From Ancylomarina salipaludis (GTDB taxonomy: Bacteria; Bacteroidota; Bacteroidia; Bacteroidales; Marinifilaceae), in NCBI RefSeq assembly GCF_004122035.1, contig NZ_SAXA01000005.1:62001-126000 (forward strand): a DNA stretch of 64,000 nt, given 5' to 3'. The notes beneath the pieces are model-generated. The model saw nothing but the letters and a program-made list of their open reading frames with translations. It did not search any database and had not been told where the DNA came from. Every line of letters begins with the position of its first letter. Positions within the stretch are counted from its first letter, which is position 1. The position numbers were made by a program, and so were the translations under genes. Positions 43,159 through 52,692 of this stretch are shown in pieces.

Positions 43159-44085
43159 ATGATCAGTACAGAAATAAAAGGGACACTCATGATATTGCTT
43201 TCAGCTGTCTTTTTTGGTCTTATGCCTTTTTTCGCCATAAAGATATATGCCGAGGGATTTGATGTGAATAACTTGCTTTTGTATCGATTTGGTTTTGCTT
43301 TTATTTGGATTGCTCTGTTTTGTATGTACAGAAGAATTGATGTCAGAATAAATAAAAAGCAGTTCTTTTTGATTCTATTTATTGCATTTGTGGGAACCAT
43401 GCTGACGACTTACACGCTTTTTTTATCCTATCAATATATTTCTACGGGACTGGCTAGCACGCTTCATTTTGTATACCCGGTTATTACGATTGCTTTGGCT
43501 AGCATGATATATAAAGAAAAATTCACGTTTCGAAAAATGATCGCCTTATTATTATCGATACTAGGTATTGGTCTTTTATCGATGGGAGGTGAAAGTAATC
43601 TGAATATGATTGGTATTATTTGGGCATTAGTGTCAGGACTTTTATATGCCATTTATATTATCGGAATGGCTCATAAAGAACTTAAAAAGTTGTCGCCCTT
43701 TAGTGTAGCATTTTGGATTTTTGGAATAACCTCTGTTCTTTTTCTGTGTAAGAGTTTTTTTACGAATCAGATTAACACCAACTTCACGCCGAATTCGTTG
43801 TTTTATATTATAAATCTAAGTATTTGGTCTACTTTTCTTGCGGTTGTTTTGTTTTACAGAGGTTTGAAATTTATTGGACCAGGTAAGGCATCTCTTTTAT
43901 CAACATTGGAACCTCTTACGGGTGTTATTGTTGGGATATTAGTGTTCAACGAAAAGATGGATATGAAGAGTTCTTTGGCAATTGTGTTGATTTTAATCTC
44001 AGTGCTGACTGTTGTACAAACAAAAGAGAACAAATTCCGCCTCTTGTTTCATAACAAAAGGCAGAATAGATTAAAGAAAGCTTAA
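43159..44085 (+). CDS. EamA/DMT family transporter
   Basis: The 308-residue protein has ten predicted membrane helices in two EamA repeats; LASTLHFVYPVITIALASMIYKEK in the first and GPGKASLLSTLEPLTGVIVGILVFNEKM in the second are the classical EamA motifs. It probably exports an amino acid or metabolite; the substrate is unknown. It faces the lon gene. A TAnnTTTG match, TAGATTTG, lies at 43047-43054 about 105 bases upstream. Confidence 0.88.
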   Translation: MISTEIKGTLMILLSAVFFGLMPFFAIKIYAEGFDVNNLLLYRFGFAFIWIALFCMYRRIDVRINKKQFFLILFIAFVGTMLTTYTLFLSYQYISTGLASTLHFVYPVITIALASMIYKEKFTFRKMIALLLSILGIGLLSMGGESNLNMIGIIWALVSGLLYAIYIIGMAHKELKKLSPFSVAFWIFGITSVLFLCKSFFTNQINTNFTPNSLFYIINLSIWSTFLAVVLFYRGLKFIGPGKASLLSTLEPLTGVIVGILVFNEKMDMKSSLAIVLILISVLTVVQTKENKFRLLFHNKRQNRLKKA

Positions 44086-44094
44086 TCTTATCGA

Positions 44095-46464
44095 TTATGA
44101 ATATGCTATTTTCAAGACATCATCAAAGTAATCGGCAAAATGGGCATTAATTTCATTTTTTAGGAAGTCAGGTAAATCATCAAAATCTTTTTTATTGTCC
44201 TTGGGGAAAATAAGCTCATGAATTCCGACCCGAATTGCAGCTATCGTTTTTTCACGAACACCACCAATGGGGAGAACTTTCCCCGTTAAACTTAATTCTC
44301 CTGTCATTGCAATTCCTTTTTTAACGGTTTGGTTTGTAGCTAGCGAATGAAGAGCCAGGGCCATTGTTATACCTGCTGATGGTCCATCCTTTGGGGTTGC
44401 TCCAGCTGGTACGTGCAAGTGAATAAGGTGCTTGTCAAAAAAGGAATTAATGGTTTCATTCTTGTCTTTACTTAATATTGAACGAATGTATGAATAGGCT
44501 ATTTCGGCTGATTCCTGCATCACATTACCCAATTGTCCTGTTTGCTTAAATCCTTCCGAACCATGTTTTATTGCGGAGGCTTCGATATAGAGTGTTGCAC
44601 CGCCATCGGCAGTCCACGCCAATCCAAGAGTTACTCCGGGAGATGATCTTTTATATAATTCTTCGGTTACATAAACGGGTTGTCCAAGATAATCGATAAT
44701 GTTTTTATTGCTGACAGTGAGTTTTGTATACTTTTCTTCGGCAAGAATTAGCGTTGCTTTTCTCATTATTTTCTTGATTTGATTTTCAAGACTTCTGACC
44801 CCTGCTTCTCTGGCATATGCATCAATTAGTTTGGATAAGGCACTGTCAGTGATAACAATTTCTTTTGATGTTAACCCATGCTCTTTTCTTTGTTTAGGAA
44901 TTAAATAGCGTTTGGCAATTTCAATTTTCTCTTCTAAAATATATCCCGATAGTTTGATGATTTCCATTCGATCCAACAAAGGCCTTGGAATAGTATCCAG
45001 TTGATTGGCCGTTGTAACAAATAAGATATTGGATAAATCGAAGCGCACATCAAGATAATGATCCAGAAAATTTGAATTCTGTTCGGGATCAAGAACTTCG
45101 AGCAAGGCCGATGCAGGATCGCCTTGGTAACTAATGCCTATTTTATCAATTTCATCCAACATGATGACGGGATTAGACGTTTCAGTTCTTTTTAAACTTT
45201 GCATAATTTTGCCAGGCATAGCCCCAATATAGGTTCTCCGGTGTCCTTTTATTTCAGCTTCGTCGCGCATGCCCCCAAGAGAAAAACGGTAGAATTTACG
45301 CCCCAAAGCTTCAGCTATCGATTTACCAATAGATGTTTTGCCCACACCAGGAGGGCCTACGAGGCATATGATTGATCCTGATACTTTGCCTCTTTTGACA
45401 ATGGTGCTCACAAATTCGAGGATACGTTGTTTTACATCATCCAATCCATAATGTTGTTCATCCAGAATTTTGCGGGCTTTTTTTATATCGTAATTATCCT
45501 TGGAAAAAATACCCCAAGGTAAATCAGTAAGCCAATTTAAATATGAACGGGAAACATGAAATTCTGAAGAGGCAGAATCCAAAATTTTTAATTTGTCCAT
45601 TTCTTCATGAACAACACTTGCGGCTTCTTTTGAAAGTTTGAGAGCTTTTATTTTTTCTTTTATTTTTTCAATTTCAGTTGTTTTGTCATCTTTTTCCAGG
45701 CCCAATTCTTTTTTAATAACTTTCAACTGTTCGCGAAGAAAGAATTCACGCTGATCACTGGTTATTTTATCACTAATCTGGGATTGAATATCTTCCTGTA
45801 GGCGCGTAATTTCCAATTCTTCCTTGAGAAGGATTAGCAGTTTTTCGCTGCGTTTTAATAGATCAAAGGTTTCAAGAAGATCCTGTAATTTGAGTGGATC
45901 GCTTGATATGAATGAGGAGATAATATCCATAAGCAGTCCTGGATTTTGTAAGCCAACATTGGTTAAGGAGAGGCGTATCTGCTCTTGCAACATTGGATTC
46001 AATTTGATGAGCTCTTTTATCGAATTTATAATGGATAAAGTATATGCTTTGAGTTCATCGGTTATTTTTACTTTTGCAGGAATGTGATATCTGACAGTCC
46101 AGTGTTTTTTATGATTACGTTTGGTTTCTCTCACATATTCAAAACGAGTGATTGCTTGTGCGAAGAAATTTATTTCATCTTCAGTTTGTTCTATAATTTT
46201 AATTATTTTAACAAAAGTTCCTGTTTTAAATAAAATGGAGTCCGTGTAATCACTTTCATCAAGTTCTTTAATATAGGATATACCAATAAATCCATTATTA
46301 CTATCAATAGAATAAGTGATTAAATCGACGAATTTTGCTCCTGTATAAACCAATGGGATTGTAATACCCGGAAAAAGAGGTTTGTCTTCAATTGGCAAGA
46401 CAATAATATTATCCGGATAAATATCAGAGACAAGTACGAGTTTGTTTTCATTTATTTTATTCAT
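44095..46464 (-). CDS. lon: ATP-dependent Lon protease
   Basis: The 789-residue Lon (LonA type) degrades misfolded and regulatory proteins in the cytoplasm. The N-terminal substrate domain (PLFPGITIPLVY) is followed by a coiled coil, the AAA+ core with Walker A GPPGVGKTS and Walker B VIMLDEIDKIG, and the protease domain. The catalytic serine is in KDGPSAG and the catalytic lysine in GVREKTIAA. The length fits. It is single, converging with the EamA gene. Confidence 0.96.
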   Translation of the reverse strand: MNKINENKLVLVSDIYPDNIIVLPIEDKPLFPGITIPLVYTGAKFVDLITYSIDSNNGFIGISYIKELDESDYTDSILFKTGTFVKIIKIIEQTEDEINFFAQAITRFEYVRETKRNHKKHWTVRYHIPAKVKITDELKAYTLSIINSIKELIKLNPMLQEQIRLSLTNVGLQNPGLLMDIISSFISSDPLKLQDLLETFDLLKRSEKLLILLKEELEITRLQEDIQSQISDKITSDQREFFLREQLKVIKKELGLEKDDKTTEIEKIKEKIKALKLSKEAASVVHEEMDKLKILDSASSEFHVSRSYLNWLTDLPWGIFSKDNYDIKKARKILDEQHYGLDDVKQRILEFVSTIVKRGKVSGSIICLVGPPGVGKTSIGKSIAEALGRKFYRFSLGGMRDEAEIKGHRRTYIGAMPGKIMQSLKRTETSNPVIMLDEIDKIGISYQGDPASALLEVLDPEQNSNFLDHYLDVRFDLSNILFVTTANQLDTIPRPLLDRMEIIKLSGYILEEKIEIAKRYLIPKQRKEHGLTSKEIVITDSALSKLIDAYAREAGVRSLENQIKKIMRKATLILAEEKYTKLTVSNKNIIDYLGQPVYVTEELYKRSSPGVTLGLAWTADGGATLYIEASAIKHGSEGFKQTGQLGNVMQESAEIAYSYIRSILSKDKNETINSFFDKHLIHLHVPAGATPKDGPSAGITMALALHSLATNQTVKKGIAMTGELSLTGKVLPIGGVREKTIAAIRVGIHELIFPKDNKKDFDDLPDFLKNEINAHFADYFDDVLKIAYS

Positions 46465-46745
46465 AATAAATTAGATTTAAATGAAAGAATTGGTATAATA
46501 AATTTAATCAAAATCTGACTTAGGAAAAAGTGAAATCGATCGATGAATTCGAGTAGAAAACTTTTAAGGGTTTGTTTTGAGAGAAATAAATGGGCTTGCA
46601 AACTTATTTTTATAAATTAGATGAACATATATGATAAGAATTGTTGGGGTAGAGAATTGATATTAGAGAAATGACATCAAAATTGATCTTTTACAGTATT
46701 ATTATATATAAATAAGCTTCTGACTAATATTTTAATGGATCTGTT

Positions 46746-47654
46746 ATGGATATTGAAAGTGCAAGAAAAGAAAAAAATAGAGTTGCATTTTTCTCTGTAG
46801 TTGCAGCCATACTTCTCACAAGTTTTAAGCTTGTTGTAGGCTTATTGACTGGCAGTTTAGGTATTTTATCCGAAGCTTTACATTCTGCCTTGGATTTTAT
46901 AGCAGCTGTGATCACTTGGTTTGCTGTGAGATTGTCGGATAAACCGGCAGATTCCGATCATCATTATGGCCATGGTAAAATTGAAAATTTATCGGCTTTA
47001 ATAGAAACTTTTTTATTGCTGATCACTTGTGTTTGGATTATTTATGAGGCAGTGAGCCGATTGTATTCCGGAGAAACACATATTGAGGTTAATAAGTGGA
47101 GTTATATTGTGGTTATTACCTCAATTGTTATAGATGTAAGCCGTTCGAGAGCCTTAATGAGGGTTGCTAAGAAATATAACAGTCAAGCTTTAGAAGCAGA
47201 TGCCTTACATTTTTCGACAGATATATGGAGTTCATTAGTAGTGTTGTTTGGCTTAATTTGTGCAAATTTTGGTGTTTTTATTGCGGATAGTATCGCCGCT
47301 CTAATAGTTGCCTCAATTGTCATATACATATCCTATAAACTTGGGCAACGTTCAATCAATGTTCTTTTGGATAGAGTTCCGGAAGAGACTTATCAGAAAA
47401 TTGTTCTCATTCTTGATGATTTAACTGAAATAGAATGTTATCATGATTTAAAGGTCAGAGCAGCTGGTGCTGAATTTTTTGTAGAGCTTAATATTCATGT
47501 GAGTCCCAAATTAAGTATCCTTCAATCACATGATATTGCACATTTTATAGAAGATAAAATCAAAGCTGAAATTTTACGCTGTCACGTTCATGTACATATC
47601 GAACCCGAAGATCGTTTAGACTTGAGCGAAAAGAATAAGGATATTGAATTGTAA
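46746..47654 (+). CDS. cation diffusion facilitator (CDF) transporter
   Basis: The 302-residue metal transporter shows six transmembrane helices. Metal-binding motifs are HSALD in TM2, HHYGHGK after TM2, and HFSTD in TM5 (HxxxD). The HxxxD pair points to Zn2+ or Mn2+/Fe2+ export, not resolved here. The C-terminal cytoplasmic domain (DLKVRAAGAEFFVELNIHV) is the CDF dimer domain. It is a single gene. Confidence 0.92.
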   Translation: MDIESARKEKNRVAFFSVVAAILLTSFKLVVGLLTGSLGILSEALHSALDFIAAVITWFAVRLSDKPADSDHHYGHGKIENLSALIETFLLLITCVWIIYEAVSRLYSGETHIEVNKWSYIVVITSIVIDVSRSRALMRVAKKYNSQALEADALHFSTDIWSSLVVLFGLICANFGVFIADSIAALIVASIVIYISYKLGQRSINVLLDRVPEETYQKIVLILDDLTEIECYHDLKVRAAGAEFFVELNIHVSPKLSILQSHDIAHFIEDKIKAEILRCHVHVHIEPEDRLDLSEKNKDIEL

Positions 47655-47804
47655 AATGAGTTGGATGATTTGTTGGATGAACAAGGTTTTTGGTTTAGAA
47701 TAAAATGCATTTAATTTTAGATTGAACTTTCATAATCCGAATTTATACCCTAATCTTGTTTATAATTTTATAATATTTTACCATTTGGAACCAATCCCTA
47801 AAAA

Positions 47805-48647
47805 ATGAAGATATTCCCTTTTCTTGCTATCGTGATTTTGTTTTTATCCTGTTCTGAAGGGAAAAGATCGGCAACCAATAAAAAGAATGAATCAATCATC
47901 ACAATGCTGGTAGTAAAGCCAGAATTTCAGTTAATTATTGATTCCTGTCAGGTTGAAGGATCGGTATTGATTTATGACTTAAATAAGGATGTTTATTATT
48001 CCAATAATTTTGAGCGGGCAAAAATGGGGCATTTGCCAGCTTCTACTTTTAAGATAGCAAATTCAATTATTGCACTCGAAGCAGGTGTTGTTAAAAATGA
48101 CAGCACATTATTGAAATGGGATGGAAAGAAAAGGTGGATGAAAAAATGGGAACAGGATCTCATTCTTCGTGATGCATTCCATTTTTCATGTGTGCCCTGT
48201 TACCAGGATATTGCCAGAAGCATTGGTGTGAAAAGGATGAATGCTTATCTGACTAAAATGAAATACGGTAGCATGAAAGTGGATACAAGCAATTTGGATA
48301 TGTTTTGGTTGGAGGGAGATTCCCGAATTACTCAGTTTCAACAAATAGATTTCTTGAAAAGCTTCTATCGGTCTGAATTACCTATTTCTGAAAGGACAGA
48401 AAAAATAATGAAACGAATGTTTCTTGCTGATGATTCCGATCAATATAAATTGAGTGAAAAGACGGGTTTATCAAATACCAATGGTATTTATAATGGCTGG
48501 TATGTTGGGTATATTGAATTCAAGTCAGCCACCTATTTTTTTGCCACTAATATAGAAGCCCCAAAAGATTTTGATTTTAATCGATTTGTTGCGTGCAGAA
48601 AGGAGATTACAATGAAGGCCATAAAACAAATGGGATTAATAAAATAG
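47805..48647 (+). CDS. class D beta-lactamase (OXA-type), lipoprotein
   Basis: The 280-residue protein has a lipobox (LFLSC, Cys16) and the class D catalytic set: STFK at residues 80-83 with the acylating Ser80 and the carbamylated-lysine position Lys83, SCV at 128-130 (SxV), and KTG at 219-221. A YGN-like box reads KYGS. WLEG and the end match OXA enzymes. It should hydrolyse penicillin-type beta-lactams at the outer face of a membrane. Related enzymes are intrinsic in several Bacteroidota. The spectrum cannot be told from sequence. Confidence 0.9.
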   Translation: MKIFPFLAIVILFLSCSEGKRSATNKKNESIITMLVVKPEFQLIIDSCQVEGSVLIYDLNKDVYYSNNFERAKMGHLPASTFKIANSIIALEAGVVKNDSTLLKWDGKKRWMKKWEQDLILRDAFHFSCVPCYQDIARSIGVKRMNAYLTKMKYGSMKVDTSNLDMFWLEGDSRITQFQQIDFLKSFYRSELPISERTEKIMKRMFLADDSDQYKLSEKTGLSNTNGIYNGWYVGYIEFKSATYFFATNIEAPKDFDFNRFVACRKEITMKAIKQMGLIK

Positions 48648-48756
48648 AAATGTACCGTTCCCCTTAATTTAGTGTGATCGTTTTTTAACGACAATTTTGT
48701 GACAGATGATTTGCCACAGACTAAATGATAACTCAAAAAATATAAAACCGATAGGT

Positions 48757-48975
48757 ATGAATGAAAAGATGCGCCAAAGAATTATTGAGGTTTGCAATGA
48801 GAAAATAGAGAAAAAAGGAGTCGATGTTGGGCTGTCATTTTATGCCTTTTTTGCTAATAAGAACACGAATCCGGAAATATTAATGGAGGTTGCGCAGTGG
48901 TGGATTATGACACATCAGCTCGATCATTTTGAAAAAGCGATAAAGATTAGGGAAATGATGATTAATAAACTATAG
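48757..48975 (+). CDS. small helical protein of unknown function
   Basis: The 72-residue protein (start ATG 48757, MNEKMRQRIIEVCNEKI) is predicted to be helical, with ANKNTNPEILMEVAQWWI and a basic end. The upstream ATG at 48706 adds a poor extension. It ends 8 bases before the GyrI-like gene (ATG 48984), which suggests co-transcription. The family is not recognised. Confidence 0.55.
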   Translation: MNEKMRQRIIEVCNEKIEKKGVDVGLSFYAFFANKNTNPEILMEVAQWWIMTHQLDHFEKAIKIREMMINKL

Positions 48976-48983
48976 CGATTGTG

Positions 48984-49487
48984 ATGATAGATATTAAACC
49001 TCTGATTCAGGATTTGAAAGAAAAGAAACTGGCGGGGCAGCGCACGAAGATGAGTTTACTAAACAATAAAACGGCTGAACTTTGGAAATCCTTTTTGCCA
49101 AGGCGAAAGGAGATTACGGGTAAACTGACGTCTGATTTGTTTTCGTTACAGATTTATGATACTTCATATTTTGACAATTTCGATCCGGGCAAAGTCTTTG
49201 AAAAGTGGGCTTTAGTTGAAGTTTCTGATTTCAAAAATATTCCAGATAAAATGGAATCATTTCTTCTGTCTGGTGGGAAATATGCGGTTTTTCACTACAA
49301 AGGTTTAAGTAATGATAGCAGCATATTTGAATACATATTTTCAACTTGGTTACCTGCTTCGGATTATGAACTTGATATGCGACCTCATTTTGAAATATTG
49401 GGGGAAAACTACAGTAATAATAATCCTAATTCTGAGGAAGAAATATGGATCCCAATTAAAAAGAAAAATAGTAGGTTAGAGATCTAG
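48984..49487 (+). CDS. GyrI-like/AraC effector-binding domain protein
   Basis: This 167-residue stand-alone protein has the beta-alpha-beta fold of the GyrI-like small-molecule-binding superfamily: KKLAGQRTKMSLLNNKTAELWKSFLP and GGKYAVFHYKGLSNDSSIFEYIFSTWLPASDYELDMRPHFE (split across residues 100-140). It lacks a DNA-binding domain, so it is probably a binding protein or, as for some relatives, a hydrolase of electrophilic compounds. The start GTG 48981 or ATG 48984 differ by one codon. Confidence 0.8.
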   Translation: MIDIKPLIQDLKEKKLAGQRTKMSLLNNKTAELWKSFLPRRKEITGKLTSDLFSLQIYDTSYFDNFDPGKVFEKWALVEVSDFKNIPDKMESFLLSGGKYAVFHYKGLSNDSSIFEYIFSTWLPASDYELDMRPHFEILGENYSNNNPNSEEEIWIPIKKKNSRLEI

Positions 49488-49878
49488 TTCATTATTTTTT
49501 ATAATTCTCAAGTGATACGATTTACTTATAGGTTCTGGTATAGTAATAGGGAGTATTGAAATCTTTCTTGTTTTTTTGAGGCTTTAAAATTGAATAGTTC
49601 TCTTTTCACATTCAATAAGTGGGTTTATTTAAAAATAAATTAAAGAATAAAGCATCTGATTTTCGTGTAAAAATTGTAGATTGGTTCATTCTTAATCAAT
49701 AGACAAAAGATAAACAGGTTTTGACGCAATTCTATCTCAAAATATTTATACTGTAATCGCCTTTGTTTAATAATGGTTAGCGGATGAATAGTGTGAGTGT
49801 GCAGAATTTTTATTCACATTGGAGGTAATGTTTGTAATAAAACATTTATGAAGTTGTCTTATAAAAAATATATAATTT
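49488..49878. other. intergenic region
   Basis: About 390 AT-rich bases before the alpha/beta hydrolase gene. No gene, repeat or structured element was recognised. Confidence 0.4.
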
Positions 49879-50913
49879 ATGAAACTATTAAAACGGATTG
49901 CAAAACTTATTGGATTATTAATAATAATTGGAGGCCTCTCAATAGGGGTTATTCTTGTTAAGAAATATTACACATCTTACATGGCCTTTGAGAGTTTAAA
50001 CAATACTATTTTAGATATTAAAATAACTTCAGATGATCTTCAAGCGGCTCAAAAATTAAAAACTGGAAAAATCCAATCAAAAAGATTAATAAATCTTTCA
50101 GAGATACCACCACTTTGGAAAAAACTTTCAAAAAATAATTCTCTAAAAAATGAATACAAGTATTTGAAGGATGTTAACTTCTTCGTTATTACTTATAAAA
50201 GCGACTCTCTATTGGTGAATGGGATAGTTGCAGAACCTAAAAGAGATGGTAAATTTCCTGTGATTATTTTTAACCGAGGAGGAAATAAAGAAATTGGAAA
50301 AGTAGCTAAAGCTAAAACGCTTTACTCTTTGATATTTGCGACTTCAAAATTAGCGAATGAAGGCTACGTGGTCATTGCTAGTTGTTACAGAGAAAATGAT
50401 GAGTTTGGCGGAGAGGATATTCAAGATGTCTTAAATTTAACTGAAACGGTTAAAGATATTGGAAAAGCGAACCCAAATCGTATTGGAATGTTAGGTTGGT
50501 CAAGGGGCGGAATGATGACATACTTAGCCCTAAAAAAAACAGATGTTATTACGACGGCTGTCATTGGAAATGGTCCAACAGATCTATCACAATTAGTTAC
50601 TGATAGACCTGAGATGGAAACTGAGGTTTGCGCTAAACTTATACCAAGTTATCATAGAAATAAGGCAGAGGAATTAAAAAAACGTTCTGTTATTTATTGG
50701 GCTGATGAATTAAGTAAAAAAAGCAGTCTGTTAATACTTTGTGGGACTAAAGACAAACGTGTAAATCCCAACCAAGCTGATAAAATTGCTGAAAAGCTAG
50801 TTGAAATGAATTATGATTTCGAGTTAAGAAAATTTGAAACGAACCATAGTTTTTCTAATAAAAAAAATGAGCTTAATAAATTATTAATTAAATGGTTTAA
50901 GGAAAAACTATAG
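49879..50913 (+). CDS. membrane-anchored alpha/beta hydrolase
   Basis: The 344-residue protein has an N-terminal membrane anchor (LIGLLIIIGGLSIGVILV). A prolyl-oligopeptidase/dienelactone-hydrolase-like alpha/beta fold follows: nucleophile in GWSRGG near residue 211, acid in CGTKDKRVNP near 291, and histidine in ETNHSFSN near 325. The catalytic triad appears complete. The substrate is unknown. The gene has higher A content than its neighbours and stands alone, so it may be a more recent arrival. Confidence 0.85.
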   Translation: MKLLKRIAKLIGLLIIIGGLSIGVILVKKYYTSYMAFESLNNTILDIKITSDDLQAAQKLKTGKIQSKRLINLSEIPPLWKKLSKNNSLKNEYKYLKDVNFFVITYKSDSLLVNGIVAEPKRDGKFPVIIFNRGGNKEIGKVAKAKTLYSLIFATSKLANEGYVVIASCYRENDEFGGEDIQDVLNLTETVKDIGKANPNRIGMLGWSRGGMMTYLALKKTDVITTAVIGNGPTDLSQLVTDRPEMETEVCAKLIPSYHRNKAEELKKRSVIYWADELSKKSSLLILCGTKDKRVNPNQADKIAEKLVEMNYDFELRKFETNHSFSNKKNELNKLLIKWFKEKL

Positions 50914-51335
50914 GCACCAATTATATCTGATGGTCTGTGATAAGCAGATTTTAGTTTTTTTAGGTTTGTAGTCAGTAAATAAGGAAAGTGTAATTTATAT
51001 ATAATCAGTCCAATAATTAAATTGTTTTTGCGATTTTCAATAAAAATTGGATTTTAGCCTATTCAGTATTTATGGTTTTAGGTAGAGCATATGATTATAG
51101 CAAAATGAAAGGAGTTAAGATTGAATCGGACATGATTATTTGATTTTAAGCATATTGATTCTGTTTTTCATATAAAAGAATTTAGGTCGGCCAGTTATTT
51201 TAATAAAATGATAAATAGATCAGGCAGTTTTGATAAATTTGTCATGAAAAGACTGATGTGATGAAATTCATGCCTAAATGTGTAATCGAATTTTTAACCG
51301 CTCACATTATTTTTGTGTATTTGTTTCAAAAATAG
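50914..51335. other. intergenic region with cytochrome b promoter
   Basis: A 420-base AT-rich stretch. TATTTTTG at 51308-51315 fits the TAnnTTTG -7 element, 20 bases before the ATG at 51336. No gene is evident in the rest. Confidence 0.5.
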
Positions 51336-51920
51336 ATGATTATGGAAGAGAAAGAATATTCTAAAATATACCGAATTATTCATTGGGCAATAGCCGTTTC
51401 ACTCGTGCTATTATTAGCGACAATATTTATGAGATTAACTTGGATGAATAAGACCAATGTCGCGAATATCATACAAGACTACCTAAGTGGGACAGATCAG
51501 GTTCTATCTCAAAAACAGCTTATTGTTTTAGCTAAAAAGATAAGACAACCTATGTGGAACTGGCATATTTATATTGGCTATGTCCTGGTTGGTTTATTTA
51601 GTATCCGTTTTATACTTCCGATATTTGGTTATATAAAGTATCAAAATCCATTACGTAAAAATTTAACTCCTAAACTTAGGTTTCAAAAGGGCTTGTACAT
51701 CATCTTCTATATCTGTATCATCATTTCTTTAGCTACGGGATTAATTATTGAATTTGGGCCCAAAACTATCAAAAGTCTGATGGAAGAAATCCATGTTCTC
51801 TCAATTTACTATTTAATCCCTTTTATTGTGATTCATTGGGCAGGCGTTTTCATTGCTGAATTTTCTGATCAAAAAGGAATCGTTTCGAGGATGATAAGCG
51901 GAACACATAATGAGGATTGA
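51336..51920 (+). CDS. cytochrome b/b6-type membrane protein (b561 family)
   Basis: The 194-residue protein has four membrane helices. Histidines in IYRIIHWAIA near residue 14, WNWHIYIGYVL near 72, and FIVIHWAGVF near 168 are candidate haem ligands. It is of the prokaryotic b561 / hydrogenase cytochrome b type and would pass electrons between quinone and a partner protein. No hydrogenase or dehydrogenase partner is adjacent. It is expressed from its own promoter at 51308. Confidence 0.88.
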   Translation: MIMEEKEYSKIYRIIHWAIAVSLVLLLATIFMRLTWMNKTNVANIIQDYLSGTDQVLSQKQLIVLAKKIRQPMWNWHIYIGYVLVGLFSIRFILPIFGYIKYQNPLRKNLTPKLRFQKGLYIIFYICIIISLATGLIIEFGPKTIKSLMEEIHVLSIYYLIPFIVIHWAGVFIAEFSDQKGIVSRMISGTHNED

Positions 51921-52136
51921 ATAGAGGCTGATCGATTGGAGGGGTAAGTCTAGATACAGGGTTTTAAGTTTATTTAGCTTTGCTGGAATAGTTTTTGGTA
52001 TTGATTAATACTTAAGGCTTGTATTCAGTATCTCCAATTGTTCGTTTTGAATTACAAATAAGACTTTTTTATCTTTTTTTTGTTTTTTTCTTGCGAGATT
52101 CAAAAAAAAGCCTTTGCTTTGTCCCCGATGAATAAA

Positions 52137-52199
52137 ATGAATTCAATAGAAAATGTTTTTTCTGCAACACATACGTGTTGTTGCTGCTGCTGTTGCTAA
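52137..52199 (+). CDS. cysteine leader peptide 1
   Basis: A 20-codon ORF with ATG at 52137 encodes MNSIENVFSATHT followed by seven consecutive cysteines and TAA (52197-52199); both TGT and TGC are used. Such a run is not expected by chance. It lies upstream of the cysteine-forming operon beginning at 52693, so ribosome stalling at cysteine codons when Cys-tRNA is scarce could control transcription. GGGA...TCCC and a pyrimidine-rich run follow at about 52230-52270, a weak candidate terminator. Confidence 0.75.
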   Translation: MNSIENVFSATHTCCCCCCC

Positions 52200-52285
52200 A
52201 CAGTTTGCTGGTACGTCCTATGTGCCTGTTCGGGAATCAATGTCCCAATGAATCATTCTTTCTTTTTCATTATTACCTATTAATC

Positions 52286-52351
52286 ATGTCAATTTCCACT
52301 CAAACCGGAATACCCTATTTTTCAAGATTTGTCTGTTGTTGCTCTTGTTAA
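52286..52351 (+). CDS. cysteine leader peptide 2
   Basis: A 21-codon ORF from ATG 52286 ends FVCCCSC and TAA (52349-52351). The cysteine run (CCCSC) mirrors leader 1, 86 bases downstream of its stop. It precedes a hairpin with TGATAC (52404-52409) and GTATCA (52416-52421). Independent occurrence of a second cysteine-rich ORF strongly supports a regulatory role. Confidence 0.72.
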   Translation: MSISTQTGIPYFSRFVCCCSC

Positions 52352-52403
52352 GAGAAATTCAATTTGTAGGCTTTAAAGTTTGATCAAATTGGTTAATGAG
52401 ATT

Positions 52404-52421
52404 TGATACTGATTGGTATCA
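52404..52421 (+). promoter_or_regulatory. hairpin between leader peptides 2 and 3
   Basis: TGATAC (52404-52409) and GTATCA (52416-52421) pair around a 6-base loop. It lies 52 bases after leader 2 and 25 bases before leader 3, a position suited to an attenuator or antiterminator arm, but there is no run of T. Confidence 0.45.
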
Positions 52422-52446
52422 GAATAATTATCTTGAAAACGGCATC

Positions 52447-52509
52447 ATGAGATTTCAACAAATTAAACCCTATCATCTTCGTATTTCCACAACGGTCTGT
52501 TGTGGCTGA
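52447..52509 (+). CDS. cysteine leader peptide 3
   Basis: A 20-codon ORF from ATG 52447 ends LRISTTVCCG and TGA (52507-52509). It has only two cysteines but has the same design and lies closest to the operon start (52693). The ISTTVCC ending resembles short leader ORFs before sulfur genes in Bacteroidota, from memory, not checked. A stem with CCTGAT (52532-52537) and ATCAGG (52559-52564) follows. Confidence 0.65.
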   Translation: MRFQQIKPYHLRISTTVCCG

Positions 52510-52531
52510 TAAAAACACATTGAATTTTTGT

Positions 52532-52564
52532 CCTGATTGATATTGCAGTTTTGTGAGTATCAGG
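52532..52564 (+). promoter_or_regulatory. stem-loop in the cysteine operon leader
   Basis: CCTGAT (52532-52537) and ATCAGG (52559-52564) can pair around a 21-base loop. It sits 23 bases after leader 3 and 129 bases before the cystathionine beta-synthase-like ATG, so it may be the switch structure. There is no T-run after it. Confidence 0.4.
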
Positions 52565-52692
52565 CATTGGCACAGTAAGCCTTATAACTGTTCTTTTGAG
52601 TTCAGAAGGAAAGCTACAGCCTAAAGTGAAAAGTTTTGTTTGAGCTTAAAAGCTTGAACCTGAGTTTTTTATCAGAAAAATTAGAAGGAAAA

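Noticed and set aside
52510-52692. SAM or other riboswitch in the operon leader
   Set aside because: No SAM-I, SAM-II or similar core sequence was visible; the Cys leaders explain the region better.
52636-52692. Longer N-terminus of the cystathionine beta-synthase-like gene from a non-ATG start
   Set aside because: The extension has no family match, and ATG 52693 gives the conserved start before ETIGDTPLVKL.
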